In this document: piece by piece, positions 23,033-31,889 of the stretch | How positions within the stretch are numbered: position 1 is the first letter of the stretch | Layout of the letters: every line of letters begins with the position of its first letter | The notes under the pieces: generated by a model | Told to the model about the DNA's origin: nothing | The model's input: the letters and a program-made list of their open reading frames with translations, nothing else | Database searches by the model: none | Assembly: GCF_020509005.1 (NCBI RefSeq) | Contig: NC_063015.1 | Location: 5,690,501-5,754,500, forward strand | DNA length: 64,000 nucleotides | Reading direction: 5' to 3' | DNA from: Fulvia fulva | Lineage: Eukaryota; Ascomycota; Dothideomycetes; Mycosphaerellales; Mycosphaerellaceae | Translations under genes and position numbers: made by a program

Positions 23033-23109
23033 GGTCGACGACGAGAATCACCTGTACGTGGTGTCGGCTACGAACCTCTCGTCTAGCTACGAGAGAGCCA
23101 AGTATTCTC
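23033..23109 (+). ncRNA. HDV-like self-cleaving ribozyme at 5' end of chimera A
   Basis: Numbering from 23033 as nt 1. P1 is nt 1-7 GGTCGAC with 31-37 GTCGGCT (two G-U pairs, G1-U37 as in HDV). P2 is 11-16 GAGAAT with 72-77 ATTCTC. P3 is 18-20 ACC with 28-30 GGT, closing a 7-nt L3. P1.1 is G22-C39 and U23-A38. P4 is 44-50 CTCTCGT with 57-63 ACGAGAG, loop CTAGCT. J4/2 contains GCCAAG, giving C66 as the candidate catalytic cytosine. A U21/G26 pair can stand for the U20-G25 wobble of HDV. P1 lies at exactly the HDV positions. Predicted cleavage is just before nt 1, which is the insertion boundary. The fold is by hand; activity is untested. Confidence 0.87.
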
Positions 23110-24110
23110 ACGCTGGAGCGTCGTGGGCGCGACGGGCGCGTAGCGTAGGCGAAGCCGCGGCGAACAGAGGACTACCAGCAAAACGGGTATGAAAACCATC
23201 CGACGAGCGTGTACTCGTGTCGGGAGCGAGTCCCTCTTCTTTCTACGTGTAAGAAGGGCGCGGAACCGTGGCCTATACGCTCGACAGGACACCTCTGGTA
23301 TGAGTGCAGAATTTTCACCTCCGGAGACCGCAAACCGAGCGGGCTAAGCGACGAACATTAGACGAGCGGACTACAGAACAACAACTGAGCGGACTATGCA
23401 ACGGCGTCGAGCGGACTACGAAACAATCTGGTGTTTGCCAGCGGGCAATGCGGTGGGTAGGTGGACACGCGACGAAGCCTGTAAGGGCCTGTTGAACACC
23501 CGGTATGGGAACGAGGGTTTTGCCTGAGGCACTGCCTGTCCCGCTACACAACGCACCTAGTCTGACATGGTAGATTGCGACGAGGAAAAGACGATAGCCT
23601 GAGCAAGGAAAAGACGGCTGTTAGGACGGGGAAAAGACGTACAATGCAAGTGGATTAGTTCTGTGATCGGGGAGGATCGAGGGCAGGGTGATAAGGAACT
23701 TCATATTGGTTAGTAGGTGGAAACGCAAGGAGTACGCTGCCCGGCGTGGTGTGTGCCCCGAGCAGACCTGCGAGGCATGGACGGCCGCTTTCTAGAGATA
23801 GGCTGCGGTAACGCGAAGGGCGTCAAAACCTGGGGCGTGGTGTACACTGGCAGCGACGGCTGACACTGTCTGTACAGCCCGAGAGGACGGATGCGCATGT
23901 CGGTCAATAGAGAGCACTAAAGGGCTCAGGCCTATGGAGGTGGATATTGGCTTAAGGAGCAAACAGGGAGGGAGGGCGTAGAGGGAAGCTTTTGCTCCGG
24001 GCTAACCTCTCGAAACGAGGCTACACGGTGGTGCTAGATGAGTGGGAAAGCGCGGTTAAGACTTGTCACCTTATCTCGTAGCTAGCTTGCTAAATACGAT
24101 TCCTTCCTTG
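23033..24110 (+). other. Module shared by chimeras A and B (noncoding, WEIRD-like arrangement)
   Basis: This 1,078-bp sequence has no long open frame on either strand (longest about 78 codons, on the minus strand). After the ribozyme it holds four GAGCGGRCTA units (23337, 23364, 23387, 23409) and three GGAAAAGACG units exactly 23 nt apart (23584, 23607, 23630). It ends in CGATTCCTTCCTTG, where both chimeras join their LINE part. I see no resemblance to rRNA, 7SL or tRNA. A 5' noncoding module joined to a LINE 3' end is the layout of the Magnaporthe MINE element (WEIRD plus MGL); sequence homology with WEIRD cannot be judged from here. Confidence 0.85.
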
Positions 24111-24171
24111 CCAGTCCTTCCTCAGAGGCAGAACCACAAGACTAAGACTGGGCAGATACAAATCTGACAGC

Positions 24172-25620
24172 ATGCCTACAGAGACAGGAATCCCACAGGG
24201 ATCAACAATGTCTCCAATCCTGTTTCTCCTCTTTATGGCAGACCTGCCAGCAAAGCTAAACTCCAGAAACACATCAGCCTCAGGGTTTGTAGATGACACA
24301 AACATCCTAGCCTGGTCAGACAGCACAGAAGAGAACTGCAGAATCTTGCAGAAGAAACACAAGGAATGTGAGGAATGGGCCAGGAAACATGGAGCCAGAT
24401 TTGCCCCAGAGAAGTATCAACTCATCCACTTCAGTAGAGCCAGAAACAGACACAATATGCAAGCCCCAATCACTATTCAGGGACACACAACAGAACCCTC
24501 AAGTGAATTAAGGGTGCTAGGAATATGGATGGATCCAAAGCTCAGCTGGGGACCACAGGTCAAGAAAGCACAGGCAAGAGCAGACAACAACAGGCAATCA
24601 ATTGACAGGCTTACAGCCTCCACATGGGGAGCCACATTTGCGAAAGCAAAGGTTATGTACAAGGCCATTGTGAAGCCAGCCATGCTATATGGAGCCCAGA
24701 TCTGGTCAGCCCAAGACAAGATCCCAAAGAGAATTGCAGATCCCATCAGCAGAGCCCAAGCCTCCTGTCTGAAAAAGGTGCTTGGAGCATACAAGTCAAC
24801 TCCAACAAGGGTGGTCGAAATGGAGTCTGGCTCCCCACCAGCCAAGCTCTACCTTCAAGGGTTGAGATACCAGTATGCAGGAAAGACGTCTGCATACCCA
24901 GCCCAGCTAGTAATCCAGAAGGCAGTCAACAAAATCAGGAGCCAGTGCACAAGAAGGCACAGACAAGCAAGACCCAACCCAGCCCCACAGAAGCAGCAGG
25001 ACCTGCAGAAGTTCAAAGAACTAACAGAACAGCTGCACCTAGCCCAGCAGGAACAGGACAGAAGGGCTCAAGGGAGAGGATCAGCAGCCAGCCAAGGGAA
25101 GAAGCAACAGTCTCTAGCTGAAAGGATGGCAGGACTCCTCTGGAAGACTGAATGGACAAGAACCCCACAGAGGCCAGGAACCCCAAAGGCACTCCAACAG
25201 TTTGGTAGCCACAACTACCTACTGTACTCAGACCTGACCAGGTCAGAAGCAAGCATAGCAATACAAATCCGCTCTGAACACATCGGAGTCAGGGCATACC
25301 TGCATCAGAGAAAAGTCCCAGGTATCGAAGACAAGAGTTGCCCATGCGGCTACCTGTCCCAGAATGTCGAACATAGACTTCTGGTTTGCAAAGAATGGAG
25401 TACAGGGAGAGGTGAATGGAGGGCAAGGGCAAGGAACAGAAACTTCCAAGCCATGATCAGCAATAAGGGAGACCTCCAGAGAATTACAAGGTGGATCATC
25501 CACCAAGGATTTTTGGAGCAGTTCTCTCTTACTAGGGAAACAGAGAGATGGATTGAGGAGAGAAAGAAGGAGGAGGAGAGCAGGAAGAGGGGGACAACTC
25601 TAGGGTTGCAGACAAGGTAG
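24172..25620 (+). CDS. LINE-B ORF2 C-terminal fragment in chimera A (truncated RT and zinc finger)
   Basis: The open frame of 482 codons begins, in the track sense, at MPTETGIPQGSTMSPILF; the frame is open back to 24094. It corresponds to LINE-B ORF2 from about residue 626 on. It keeps RT motif B, motif C GFVDDTNILA, the thumb and the CPCGYLSQNVEHRLLVC finger, but lacks the endonuclease and RT motifs 0-A, so it cannot act as a reverse transcriptase. It differs from LINE-B by only a few residues (KHKECEEWAR versus KHEEFEEWAR). It is passive cargo rather than a gene with its own start. Confidence 0.85.
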   Translation: MPTETGIPQGSTMSPILFLLFMADLPAKLNSRNTSASGFVDDTNILAWSDSTEENCRILQKKHKECEEWARKHGARFAPEKYQLIHFSRARNRHNMQAPITIQGHTTEPSSELRVLGIWMDPKLSWGPQVKKAQARADNNRQSIDRLTASTWGATFAKAKVMYKAIVKPAMLYGAQIWSAQDKIPKRIADPISRAQASCLKKVLGAYKSTPTRVVEMESGSPPAKLYLQGLRYQYAGKTSAYPAQLVIQKAVNKIRSQCTRRHRQARPNPAPQKQQDLQKFKELTEQLHLAQQEQDRRAQGRGSAASQGKKQQSLAERMAGLLWKTEWTRTPQRPGTPKALQQFGSHNYLLYSDLTRSEASIAIQIRSEHIGVRAYLHQRKVPGIEDKSCPCGYLSQNVEHRLLVCKEWSTGRGEWRARARNRNFQAMISNKGDLQRITRWIIHQGFLEQFSLTRETERWIEERKKEEESRKRGTTLGLQTR

Positions 25621-25818
25621 TCAGAGGCTAACCACCATGACACTAGTGCACCCTAATGGAAGGAAAACTGAGAACTCATGGCAAGGAAGCTATTAGAGAA
25701 GGAGAGGAGGTTTTTACCTAGGAATAGGTTTCCTACCTTATGCAGTAACATATATAGACATAAACCCGCATGGGCCGGAGGGCACCACAACGGGTAAATG
25801 AATTATCTATCTATCTAT

Positions 25819-26079
25819 CTATATCTATTAAGGACCTCGGCGTAGGCCTAGAAGCGCTTCTTATCCTACGGCTCTGCCCGCTTATTATATATAGCGTCGG
25901 TTTCGCCTATATCTATCTTAAGTAGGTCTAGCCTTATAGAGTTATTAATAATACCCGCTCTTAATAAGTAGTATATCGATAGAGCGTATCTATATAGTGA
26001 TTTGTTCTAGGCGAGTTAGTGGCTCGATACGCTTATTCTTAGTAACCTTAACAGTAGTGACGTTAATTAACGAGGACAT
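25819..26079 (-). pseudogene. Copia-type gag N-terminus, upstream segment
   Basis: The minus strand from ATG (26077-26079) reads MSSLINVTTVKVTKNKRIEP, LTRLEQITI, a stop, IRSIDILLIKSGYY and on, which resembles the N-terminus of fungal copia gag proteins (an IEPLTG.EQ..IW type motif). RIP stops replace Trp and Gln codons. The frame is cut by chimera A and resumes at 23032. TTGTTATCC just upstream (plus-strand about 26095-26103 in reverse) could be a worn initiator-Met primer-binding site. Confidence 0.6.
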
Positions 26080-26882
26080 AATAGCTAAAGAGGATAACAA
26101 GTACTTATGCTCTAAGAAGGGACGAGTACTTATGCTCTATATTTTATAGCTGCTTGGCCTGATATATATGTCTATGACTATATAATCTAATCCCTTATAT
26201 ATATGTCTGTTATATAAGTGCCGTAGCACTATAGACTTGTTTTACTAAGGGAGATGTATAGGCCGTGAAGGTCGGATATCGGTTCTTTTGCCGTTACCTC
26301 CTTGTTTAGCGATAGCTATAACGACGCCGCTTGTTTATAGGCGCGTCGGCCTTAGTACGTAGTGTAACTAGTATTGCTAATCGTGTGTGTGTGTGTAGGG
26401 CACGTTGTGTGGCCGTAGCCTACGGTCGTGTCGCTCGAAGGGTCTAGTGAAAATTGTGATTTCCGGCCTTAGCGTGTGTACGACAGCGACGGTAACGTTG
26501 CGGCGGCGACGATAGCACCTCTAAAGGTCGTTTGCAGTACTATAGCACGTATTAGCAGAGTCTAGTACATCTACAGGTGTCGGATAACGCCCCCGGGCTC
26601 ATAACCTATCAGTTATAGATTGATAGTTGATATTGTTATAGGTCGCTAGGTGTCTAATAGTAGAGATGCAACCCTAGTCCGTAGCCATACGTGACTACAT
26701 ACGCTGGTGCACGGGCATTCACTTCAACACGATGTTGGGAGCGCCGAATTAGCGACAGACGAGGGAGGAATTTGAACGACACCTCGTAGGACACACAACG
26801 GTATGTGATTGGTCGGCTTCTCCCTCACTGCAGTCCGTGGCTTGGCGTGAGCGTCTCACATCGTCATCCGAGTCACATCCTC
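26080..26882. other. Transition from copia leader/LTR to less-mutated intergenic DNA
   Basis: About 26080-26390 is TA-rich and RIP-like and probably holds the copia leader and LTR; GTACTTATGCTCT occurs twice (about 26101 and 26131). A (GT)n microsatellite lies at about 26385-26396. From about 26400 to 26882 CA and TG become common again. No open frame, RNA gene or transposon end is recognisable. Confidence 0.5.
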
Positions 26883-26892
26883 TCTTATTATA

Positions 26893-27712
26893 GATAGATT
26901 TGTCATTCCCCTGTTCTAGGACCCTATTCAGCCTATGCAGGTATATATCTATTGTTATGTATAAAGGGAAACCCGAATAGGTGAAAACCCTTCCCGCCCC
27001 CTCCTTCTCCTTATCTAGATTAGCTTTCCCTCTGAACGTGCGTAGTCCATGTCACTACCCCGTTAGCCCCCGCTCCTAGCCGGTCTCGTCGCGCTGCGCC
27101 GTGTCCTCTCTTCCTGCACTGCTCCTACTAGGCGGTACTGTTCTAGCCAGCCCTTCTCTAGTATCCAGTTCGTAATGCGCCGTAGGTCCTCAACGTTGTT
27201 AAGAAGTGCCCCAATCGTCCGGTTCCTCGCCTTTGCCATCCACTCCCCCCTTCCTAGCGACCACCTCGGACAGACGAGGAGTGCGTGCCGTACATTCTGG
27301 GAGTGATAGCCGCAGGGGCAGCTAGTATTCGTGTATTCTGGAACCTTCCTCCATGATAGGTACCCCTGGAGGCCGATGTGTTCGCTTCGCAGTTGGGTTG
27401 CTATACTACTCTGTGCCCTCGTAAGGCGGTAGTGGATGAGCTTCGGGGGGTGCTTGACCGCGGATTTCGTAGCTGACCATTCCTTAGGTTGTCCCGCTGG
27501 CTGAGGGCGTCCACTATGCCCTGCAACCTGGTTGTTCCACCTCTCTTCCCATAGTTGCTCTACAAACGATTTCTCACCCTCCCATTGTGTTGCTAGCTGT
27601 TCGTCCCTTGCCCGGTAGTTCGGCTCGTTTCCGGGTCGAATGCCCTTATGCGCTGGTACTGATTCGCGGGCCCTTGCGACTGCACTGGCGATGACCTTCT
27701 GTACTGGGCCTG
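26893..27712 (-). mobile_element. LINE-A3, strongly 5'-truncated LINE-A copy
   Basis: About 820 bp contains the 3' end of LINE-A in minus orientation: tail, 3' UTR and the last about 215 codons of ORF2. It is flanked by TCTTATTATA (26883-26892 and 27713-27722). LINE sequence stops at about 27708, leaving four extra bases (CCTG) before the duplication, a usual trace of incomplete reverse transcription. It is almost free of RIP changes, perhaps because it is short and lies in the gene-bearing island. Confidence 0.9.
27063..27708 (-). pseudogene. LINE-A3 ORF2 C-terminal fragment
   Basis: The minus strand encodes PVQKVIASAVARARESV through the finger CPCGYHSQNVRHALLVC to TAA 27063-27065, nearly identical to the LINE-A1 ORF2 end. 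The frame stays open by chance into flanking DNA to 27881, but those upstream codons are not LINE sequence. There is no endonuclease or RT domain. Confidence 0.85.
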
Positions 27713-27722
27713 TCTTATTATA

Positions 27723-28899
27723 TTGTCTGCTATGCTTACGATCAGAATGTGATTGACGCACTGTACCTCCACGTACTCTAGTCGTGTCGGAGTATTTGAT
27801 GATGTATGAAAGCAGTCGTGCCCCGTCGATAACAGTGCGGGACTGCCCTCTGCGTACATGAGGAAGTCTTGTTAACAACACTCGAGGCCAACTCGATTAC
27901 AGATACATACATCAGTACGATAATTGAAGCTGTGCCGGGGCGAGGTATCGGTTTTGTGAGACTCTTTTCGACCTCGTCAGCGCCTTTTACCCACTTCCAG
28001 CTATCATTAGTCCGCCCATAATGGCTCATCATCACACAAGCACATAGCCTACTCTTCGTGAGATATATGCCTTTTCCGGTGGCGTGAGAACCCAAACCCG
28101 CAGGTAGCGTCTCGCACAACATGAGGTGAATGCTAAGTGGCTACCTTAGCGGCCATGAGAATGCACCACGGTGCTCTAGTGCAGGCACTATCTCCCTTAC
28201 ATGGCAAAGAGTTCGACGCGGTCGTTCACTGCCGGTCTTCTTTGTGCCTTGGTCGATGGTCAAGCAGCTTCTTGAAGAGAATGTCAAGCCTCGCGACGAG
28301 ATACCCATCGCTGGATCTGCCTCGCCTCGCCTCGAAGATCGTGATGATCTCTAAGCCGTGCTGCGGGAGTTGTTGAGCGTGTTCCCAAGGCTGAAGGAAG
28401 TCGATGAGCGTTCAGCGCTTTACCCCGACGGCTGAATACGCCGCATCTTCAGCGAGTAGAGCATTGTCAAGTCAGCAAGGATGGACCAGGCATACATGAG
28501 TCGGTTGCCAACTCCCTTGCAGCAGAAATCAAACATGCGTCAGAGCATATGACTACATTGCCAGTAGATGCAGTGCACTGACAAGGTCACGATGTCAGCC
28601 AAGCCATCACATCTGCAAGGGCAGACAAACAGCCAGGTCTTCTGACAGAAGGCGGGTTGAAGTCACTTCAGGAACGACACCGGCATTAGCTACGCATGGC
28701 GATTCAAACGATCTAGGGAGGGTTGATGTTCTCGAGTCGATGCTCGGCGGAGCGCTTCCACAGTCTCTGCGGATACTTTCGCCACCGCCTTGGCATCCTA
28801 CTGATGGATAGCCACTCGAAATCTCGTACATCCGGCTACGTGTTCTGGCGAGATGCGCTACGTAACCTGTCTTTGGTTGAGGTGAGGCACCCAAGGCCA
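27723..28899. other. Intergenic DNA, no confident gene
   Basis: Balanced composition, no RIP signature. A frame at about 28214-28354 (PVFFVPWSMVKQLLEENVKP) looks protein-like but has no recognisable family, start context or partner exon. Nothing else is supportable. Confidence 0.4.
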
Positions 28900-29480
28900 C
28901 CGAAAGTATGGAGTGATCTAGCTTAGCCACGACGTCGATCCACTGTCCCAATTAGTAAGCTGGAATTCCAGCGCAGGTGCTCGAACTCGGTCACCTGCCC
29001 GAATAGACTTCAATACATTCCAGATCCTTGGTAGCAATGGCTGCAGTAGAGAGCCACTGACGAGGCTAGTAACAGTACGCTGTCGGACTGTAGTCGTACG
29101 TGGAGTGATCTATCGGGAATGCGAGGTCGATTCATCATTCCTAACGAAAGTCTTCGAGGATAGCAGCGCAAGAGCTCGAATTTGGACAGCTGTCCGGATG
29201 GGCTCCAACTCCTTCCTGACACACGGTAGCAATGACTGCAACAGAGAGCCGCTGACGGGGCGAGTGGGAATGCGCTGTCTTACTATAATCGTGACCTGAC
29301 GGAATGGGGAGATCGATCCATCGCCTTGAACGAAGGGCTTGGTTGATGTCGACGCGATCGCTCAAGTCGCAACACCTGTCCTAATAGACTCCGACAAGAT
29401 TCAGACCTGCGGAAGCAACACTCGCCGGAGAGTCATACCTAGTAAACGAAGCGGAGCAGAAATGCCGCGCGCTGCTGGAC
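28900..29480. repeat. Diverged tandem repeat, period about 190 bp, up to three units
   Basis: Landmarks recur at about 190-bp spacing: GGAGTGATCTA at 28910 and 29102 with a weaker GGGGAGATCGATC near 29305; GGTAGCAATGGCTGCA at 29032 against GGTAGCAATGACTGCA at 29224 and a weak GGAAGCAACA near 29413; CGCAGGTGCTCGAACT at 28973 against CGCAAGAGCTCGAATT at 29167. Units are well diverged, so this is an old duplication, perhaps of former coding or regulatory sequence. No frame runs through it. Confidence 0.65.
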
Positions 29481-30085
29481 TGCGATCGCCGGACGGCCGT
29501 GCCGATTGACGGAGACTCCGGTACTATGTGCATACGTATAACATTCTGGAAGGACACCTGTCCAAAGTCAGCGCCGTGCACAGCTTGATACCAGCCAGTT
29601 GGGGTTTTTGAAACATCAGGCTTCTCACAGCCTTGCTCAGCTTGATTACTGCAGCACTACCCACACCTCCGCTGCACATTTGCTACCCCAACACTTTCTA
29701 TTTCTCCTCTTCTGTAGTCCGAAACGCAATGACTGCGTCGACTACCCCTCGTCACTTGGCGCATTCGTATTGATCTTCGCAGACGTCGGGGCTGTCTGCG
29801 CACCGAATGACCCATTATGAAGCCCCACGATGCTTTCCGTCGGGAAGGACGCAGCAAAAAGCGCGCTGTGGAATAAGGGTAAGCGATTCTGACTACAGTC
29901 AACGTGTCAGCAGCTGGTCACACTGTCCTGGACCCACCGTCGAAATTGTGGCTCAAATGTGCACAGGATCTTTCGAAGTCCCCCTTCTCTTTTCATCCTT
30001 CATCCGTACTATCCTCCGGTCCTCTTCACCCCTTCAGACTCTTTCAATCACCACCTTCACCTACTACACATCCACCGATCTCACG
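29481..30085. promoter_or_regulatory. Upstream region of the GH64 gene with pyrimidine-rich leader
   Basis: No gene is evident from 29481 to 29940. The last 100 bases before the ATG (about 29985-30085) are strongly C/T-rich, as in many fungal core promoters and 5' leaders. No clear TATA box is seen. The frame used by the GH64 gene is open back to 29807, but the upstream Met codons lack a signal peptide. Confidence 0.4.
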
Positions 30086-31447
30086 ATGCCGCCATATCTC
30101 CTCGCCGCACGTCTCATTGCAGTTCTTGCCGGCGCCGCGTCTGTCGGTGCGACACCTGTCAATTCTAACTCCACCATCAGCAGCGACCTCTCTGGCCGTG
30201 ACTCCATGATTGCGACCGCAGAGCTTCCTGCACCAGGATCGAAGTATCGCCTGGTATCCGAGCAGCAAGCCACCGCCGCACCTGGAACATGCTCGCAAGA
30301 CATCACTCTCATCAACGAGTGCGCCGGAGGCTCTCGCGGCGAATGCCAGGGCACCGTGACGGCTTACATCTACGGCTTGGTTTCAGTCCACGCAGGCTGG
30401 ACTTTCATGCGCCCAGACAGCCAGTTCTTCCCGCTGGGGGCTGAAGTACAAGAAGTCCCGCAGGACCAAGTCGCTATTCGCATTCCAGAGGGAGGAAGAG
30501 TCGATATTCGTCTGCCTGACTGCATGTCAAGCGGTCGTATCGTCTCAGTCGCCAACGGCGATGCATTGCACTTCTCCGGCAGCAAAGGGGAAGTCCGAGC
30601 ACCCTCGGAGGTCAATCCCTCGGAGCCCAGTCATGACAGCTTCTGGTCCTTCATGGAGCTCACACTGGATCCGAATGACGGCTTAACCGTGAATCCATCT
30701 CAGGTAGACTCGGCCGGAATTCCTGTTGCTGTGGAACTGGAGCACTTCGACGGCGACCGTGATCCTGTAGTCACTGGAGGTATGAAGGCGGATGCAGTCG
30801 CCACAATCTGCGAGAAGTTGGCAACGCAAGCGCTGGCAGATGGGCAACCGTGGGACAAGCTGTGCCACCGGAGCAACACAACTGGCGCTTATGTCCGAGC
30901 TTCCTCACCGATGATGTACATCAACGGTGGTAACCCGACAGCCTTCCAGGACTACTACGAGCCATATATTGACCAAGTCTGGGAGCAGTATCGCAACCAG
31001 GATCTCGTCTTCGATGTTGGAAGCTCCGGCAACCACACATTCCGGGTCGGCCCAGACGACCAGCTCCGTTCTGTCAACAGCACCGTCTCGTTCTCGAAGC
31101 CATGCACTCGAGACATCTTCACCTGCGCCACGGGTCCTTTCACCGAGAACGGAGACCCGTTTCATAACCAGATTGTTGCCCGGTTATGTGCTGCCTTCGT
31201 TCGAAGCACAATTCATACTGGCCATGTCCAGCCCAGCGATGCGCTCCCACACAAGCGTTACTACCAGGGGAACCCCAGCAACCATTATGCAAAGTTCGTG
31301 CACGAAGTCAGCAAAAATGGCAAGGGTTATGCTTTTCCAGTGGACTGGGTGGACGGACCAAGCGTAGCAGACAAGGACATGCCGCATGGGCAGATCACCA
31401 TCAAGAACCCCGGAAGACTGACAGTGACCATCGGTGGTTGGAGGTAG
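30086..31447 (+). CDS. Secreted glucan endo-1,3-beta-glucosidase, GH64 family
   Basis: A single-exon gene for 453 residues. Residues 1-22 (MPPYLLAARLIAVLAGAASV) form a signal peptide, so the enzyme should act outside the cell on beta-1,3-glucan of fungal or plant walls. The C-terminal two thirds match the GH64 / thaumatin-like fold family: FMELTLDPNDG with E191 and SQVDSAGIPVAVELE with D208 fit the expected acid/base pair; AFQDYYEPYIDQVWEQY (286-302), IFTCATGPF (344-352), IVARLCAAFVRST (363-375) and YYQGNPSNHYAKFVHE (392-407) with GKGYAFPVDWV follow in family order. The start at 30086 is chosen because it alone begins a signal peptide; the frame is open further upstream. It is intact and not RIP-mutated despite nearby transposons. 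Family assignment is from remembered motifs. Confidence 0.88.
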   Translation: MPPYLLAARLIAVLAGAASVGATPVNSNSTISSDLSGRDSMIATAELPAPGSKYRLVSEQQATAAPGTCSQDITLINECAGGSRGECQGTVTAYIYGLVSVHAGWTFMRPDSQFFPLGAEVQEVPQDQVAIRIPEGGRVDIRLPDCMSSGRIVSVANGDALHFSGSKGEVRAPSEVNPSEPSHDSFWSFMELTLDPNDGLTVNPSQVDSAGIPVAVELEHFDGDRDPVVTGGMKADAVATICEKLATQALADGQPWDKLCHRSNTTGAYVRASSPMMYINGGNPTAFQDYYEPYIDQVWEQYRNQDLVFDVGSSGNHTFRVGPDDQLRSVNSTVSFSKPCTRDIFTCATGPFTENGDPFHNQIVARLCAAFVRSTIHTGHVQPSDALPHKRYYQGNPSNHYAKFVHEVSKNGKGYAFPVDWVDGPSVADKDMPHGQITIKNPGRLTVTIGGWR

Positions 31448-31889
31448 TGAGCGTTGTGCGGATATGCAAATGTGTTTCTGGGACCGACGATGGGTCCATG
31501 GCGTTCTGGGGGATATGGCAAAGGCCTGACAGGTTGCATTGGACGCGATATACCCACTGAGTACGCTTGGTATTGAGCGTAAAGGTCAAAGCATTAACAG
31601 TCCCAAGCGTGAATAGTAAATCTGAATCGATTCTTCCTTTTCATGTTCGCGCGCCTTCCATGAGTACCCACTCCTTAAAGCGTCGCAGTTGAAGCGTGAG
31701 TCATGACGTGCTTGATGTCCCATTCAAGCTGACTTACTGCAGAGTTGTAGGTCTGCATCCCATTCTCCTTTGCCAAAGTCTGCAAGCGTTGCATAGCGCG
31801 TCGATCTCGGATCCAGTCACATCGTCTGAGATACCAGTATACCTCTGGACCCTCCAAGACCTGCCTTATTCACGGTAGATGACAGCACT
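31448..31889. other. Downstream of GH64 gene; possible gene relic on minus strand
   Basis: No terminator motif is convincing. On the minus strand about 31675-31857 a short frame (EGPEVYWYLRRCDWIRDRR, then QRLQTLAKENGMQTYNSAVSQ) has natural-looking composition, but it has no ATG of its own and no recognised family. It may be an exon or relic linked to the next entry. Confidence 0.3.

Larger units (their letters stand above)
23033..25818 (+). mobile_element. Chimera A: ribozyme-headed 1,078-bp module fused to LINE-B 3' part
   Basis: The insertion is flanked by a 15-bp duplication (CTATATCTATTAAGG at 23018-23032 and 25819-25833), whose first bases merge with an (ATCT)n tail. Positions 23033-24110 match 47818-48895 over the full length without indels. 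From about 24111 the sequence matches LINE-B from 62239 to its end, including the coding frame, the 3' UTR and the tail. This element therefore behaves as one retrotransposed unit made from two RNAs, most simply by template switching during LINE reverse transcription. It sits in a RIP-killed copia remnant and is itself hardly mutated, so it is recent. Confidence 0.93.

Noticed and set aside
23304..23551. Short frames in the chimera module on both strands
   Set aside because: They overlap each other, have no domain or start context, and appear in both copies only because the copies are almost identical. The module is treated as noncoding.
29807..30085. Upstream extension of the GH64 frame to a Met at 29807
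   Set aside because: The extra 93 codons lack a signal peptide, lie in promoter-like C/T-rich DNA, and would bury the good signal peptide starting at 30086.
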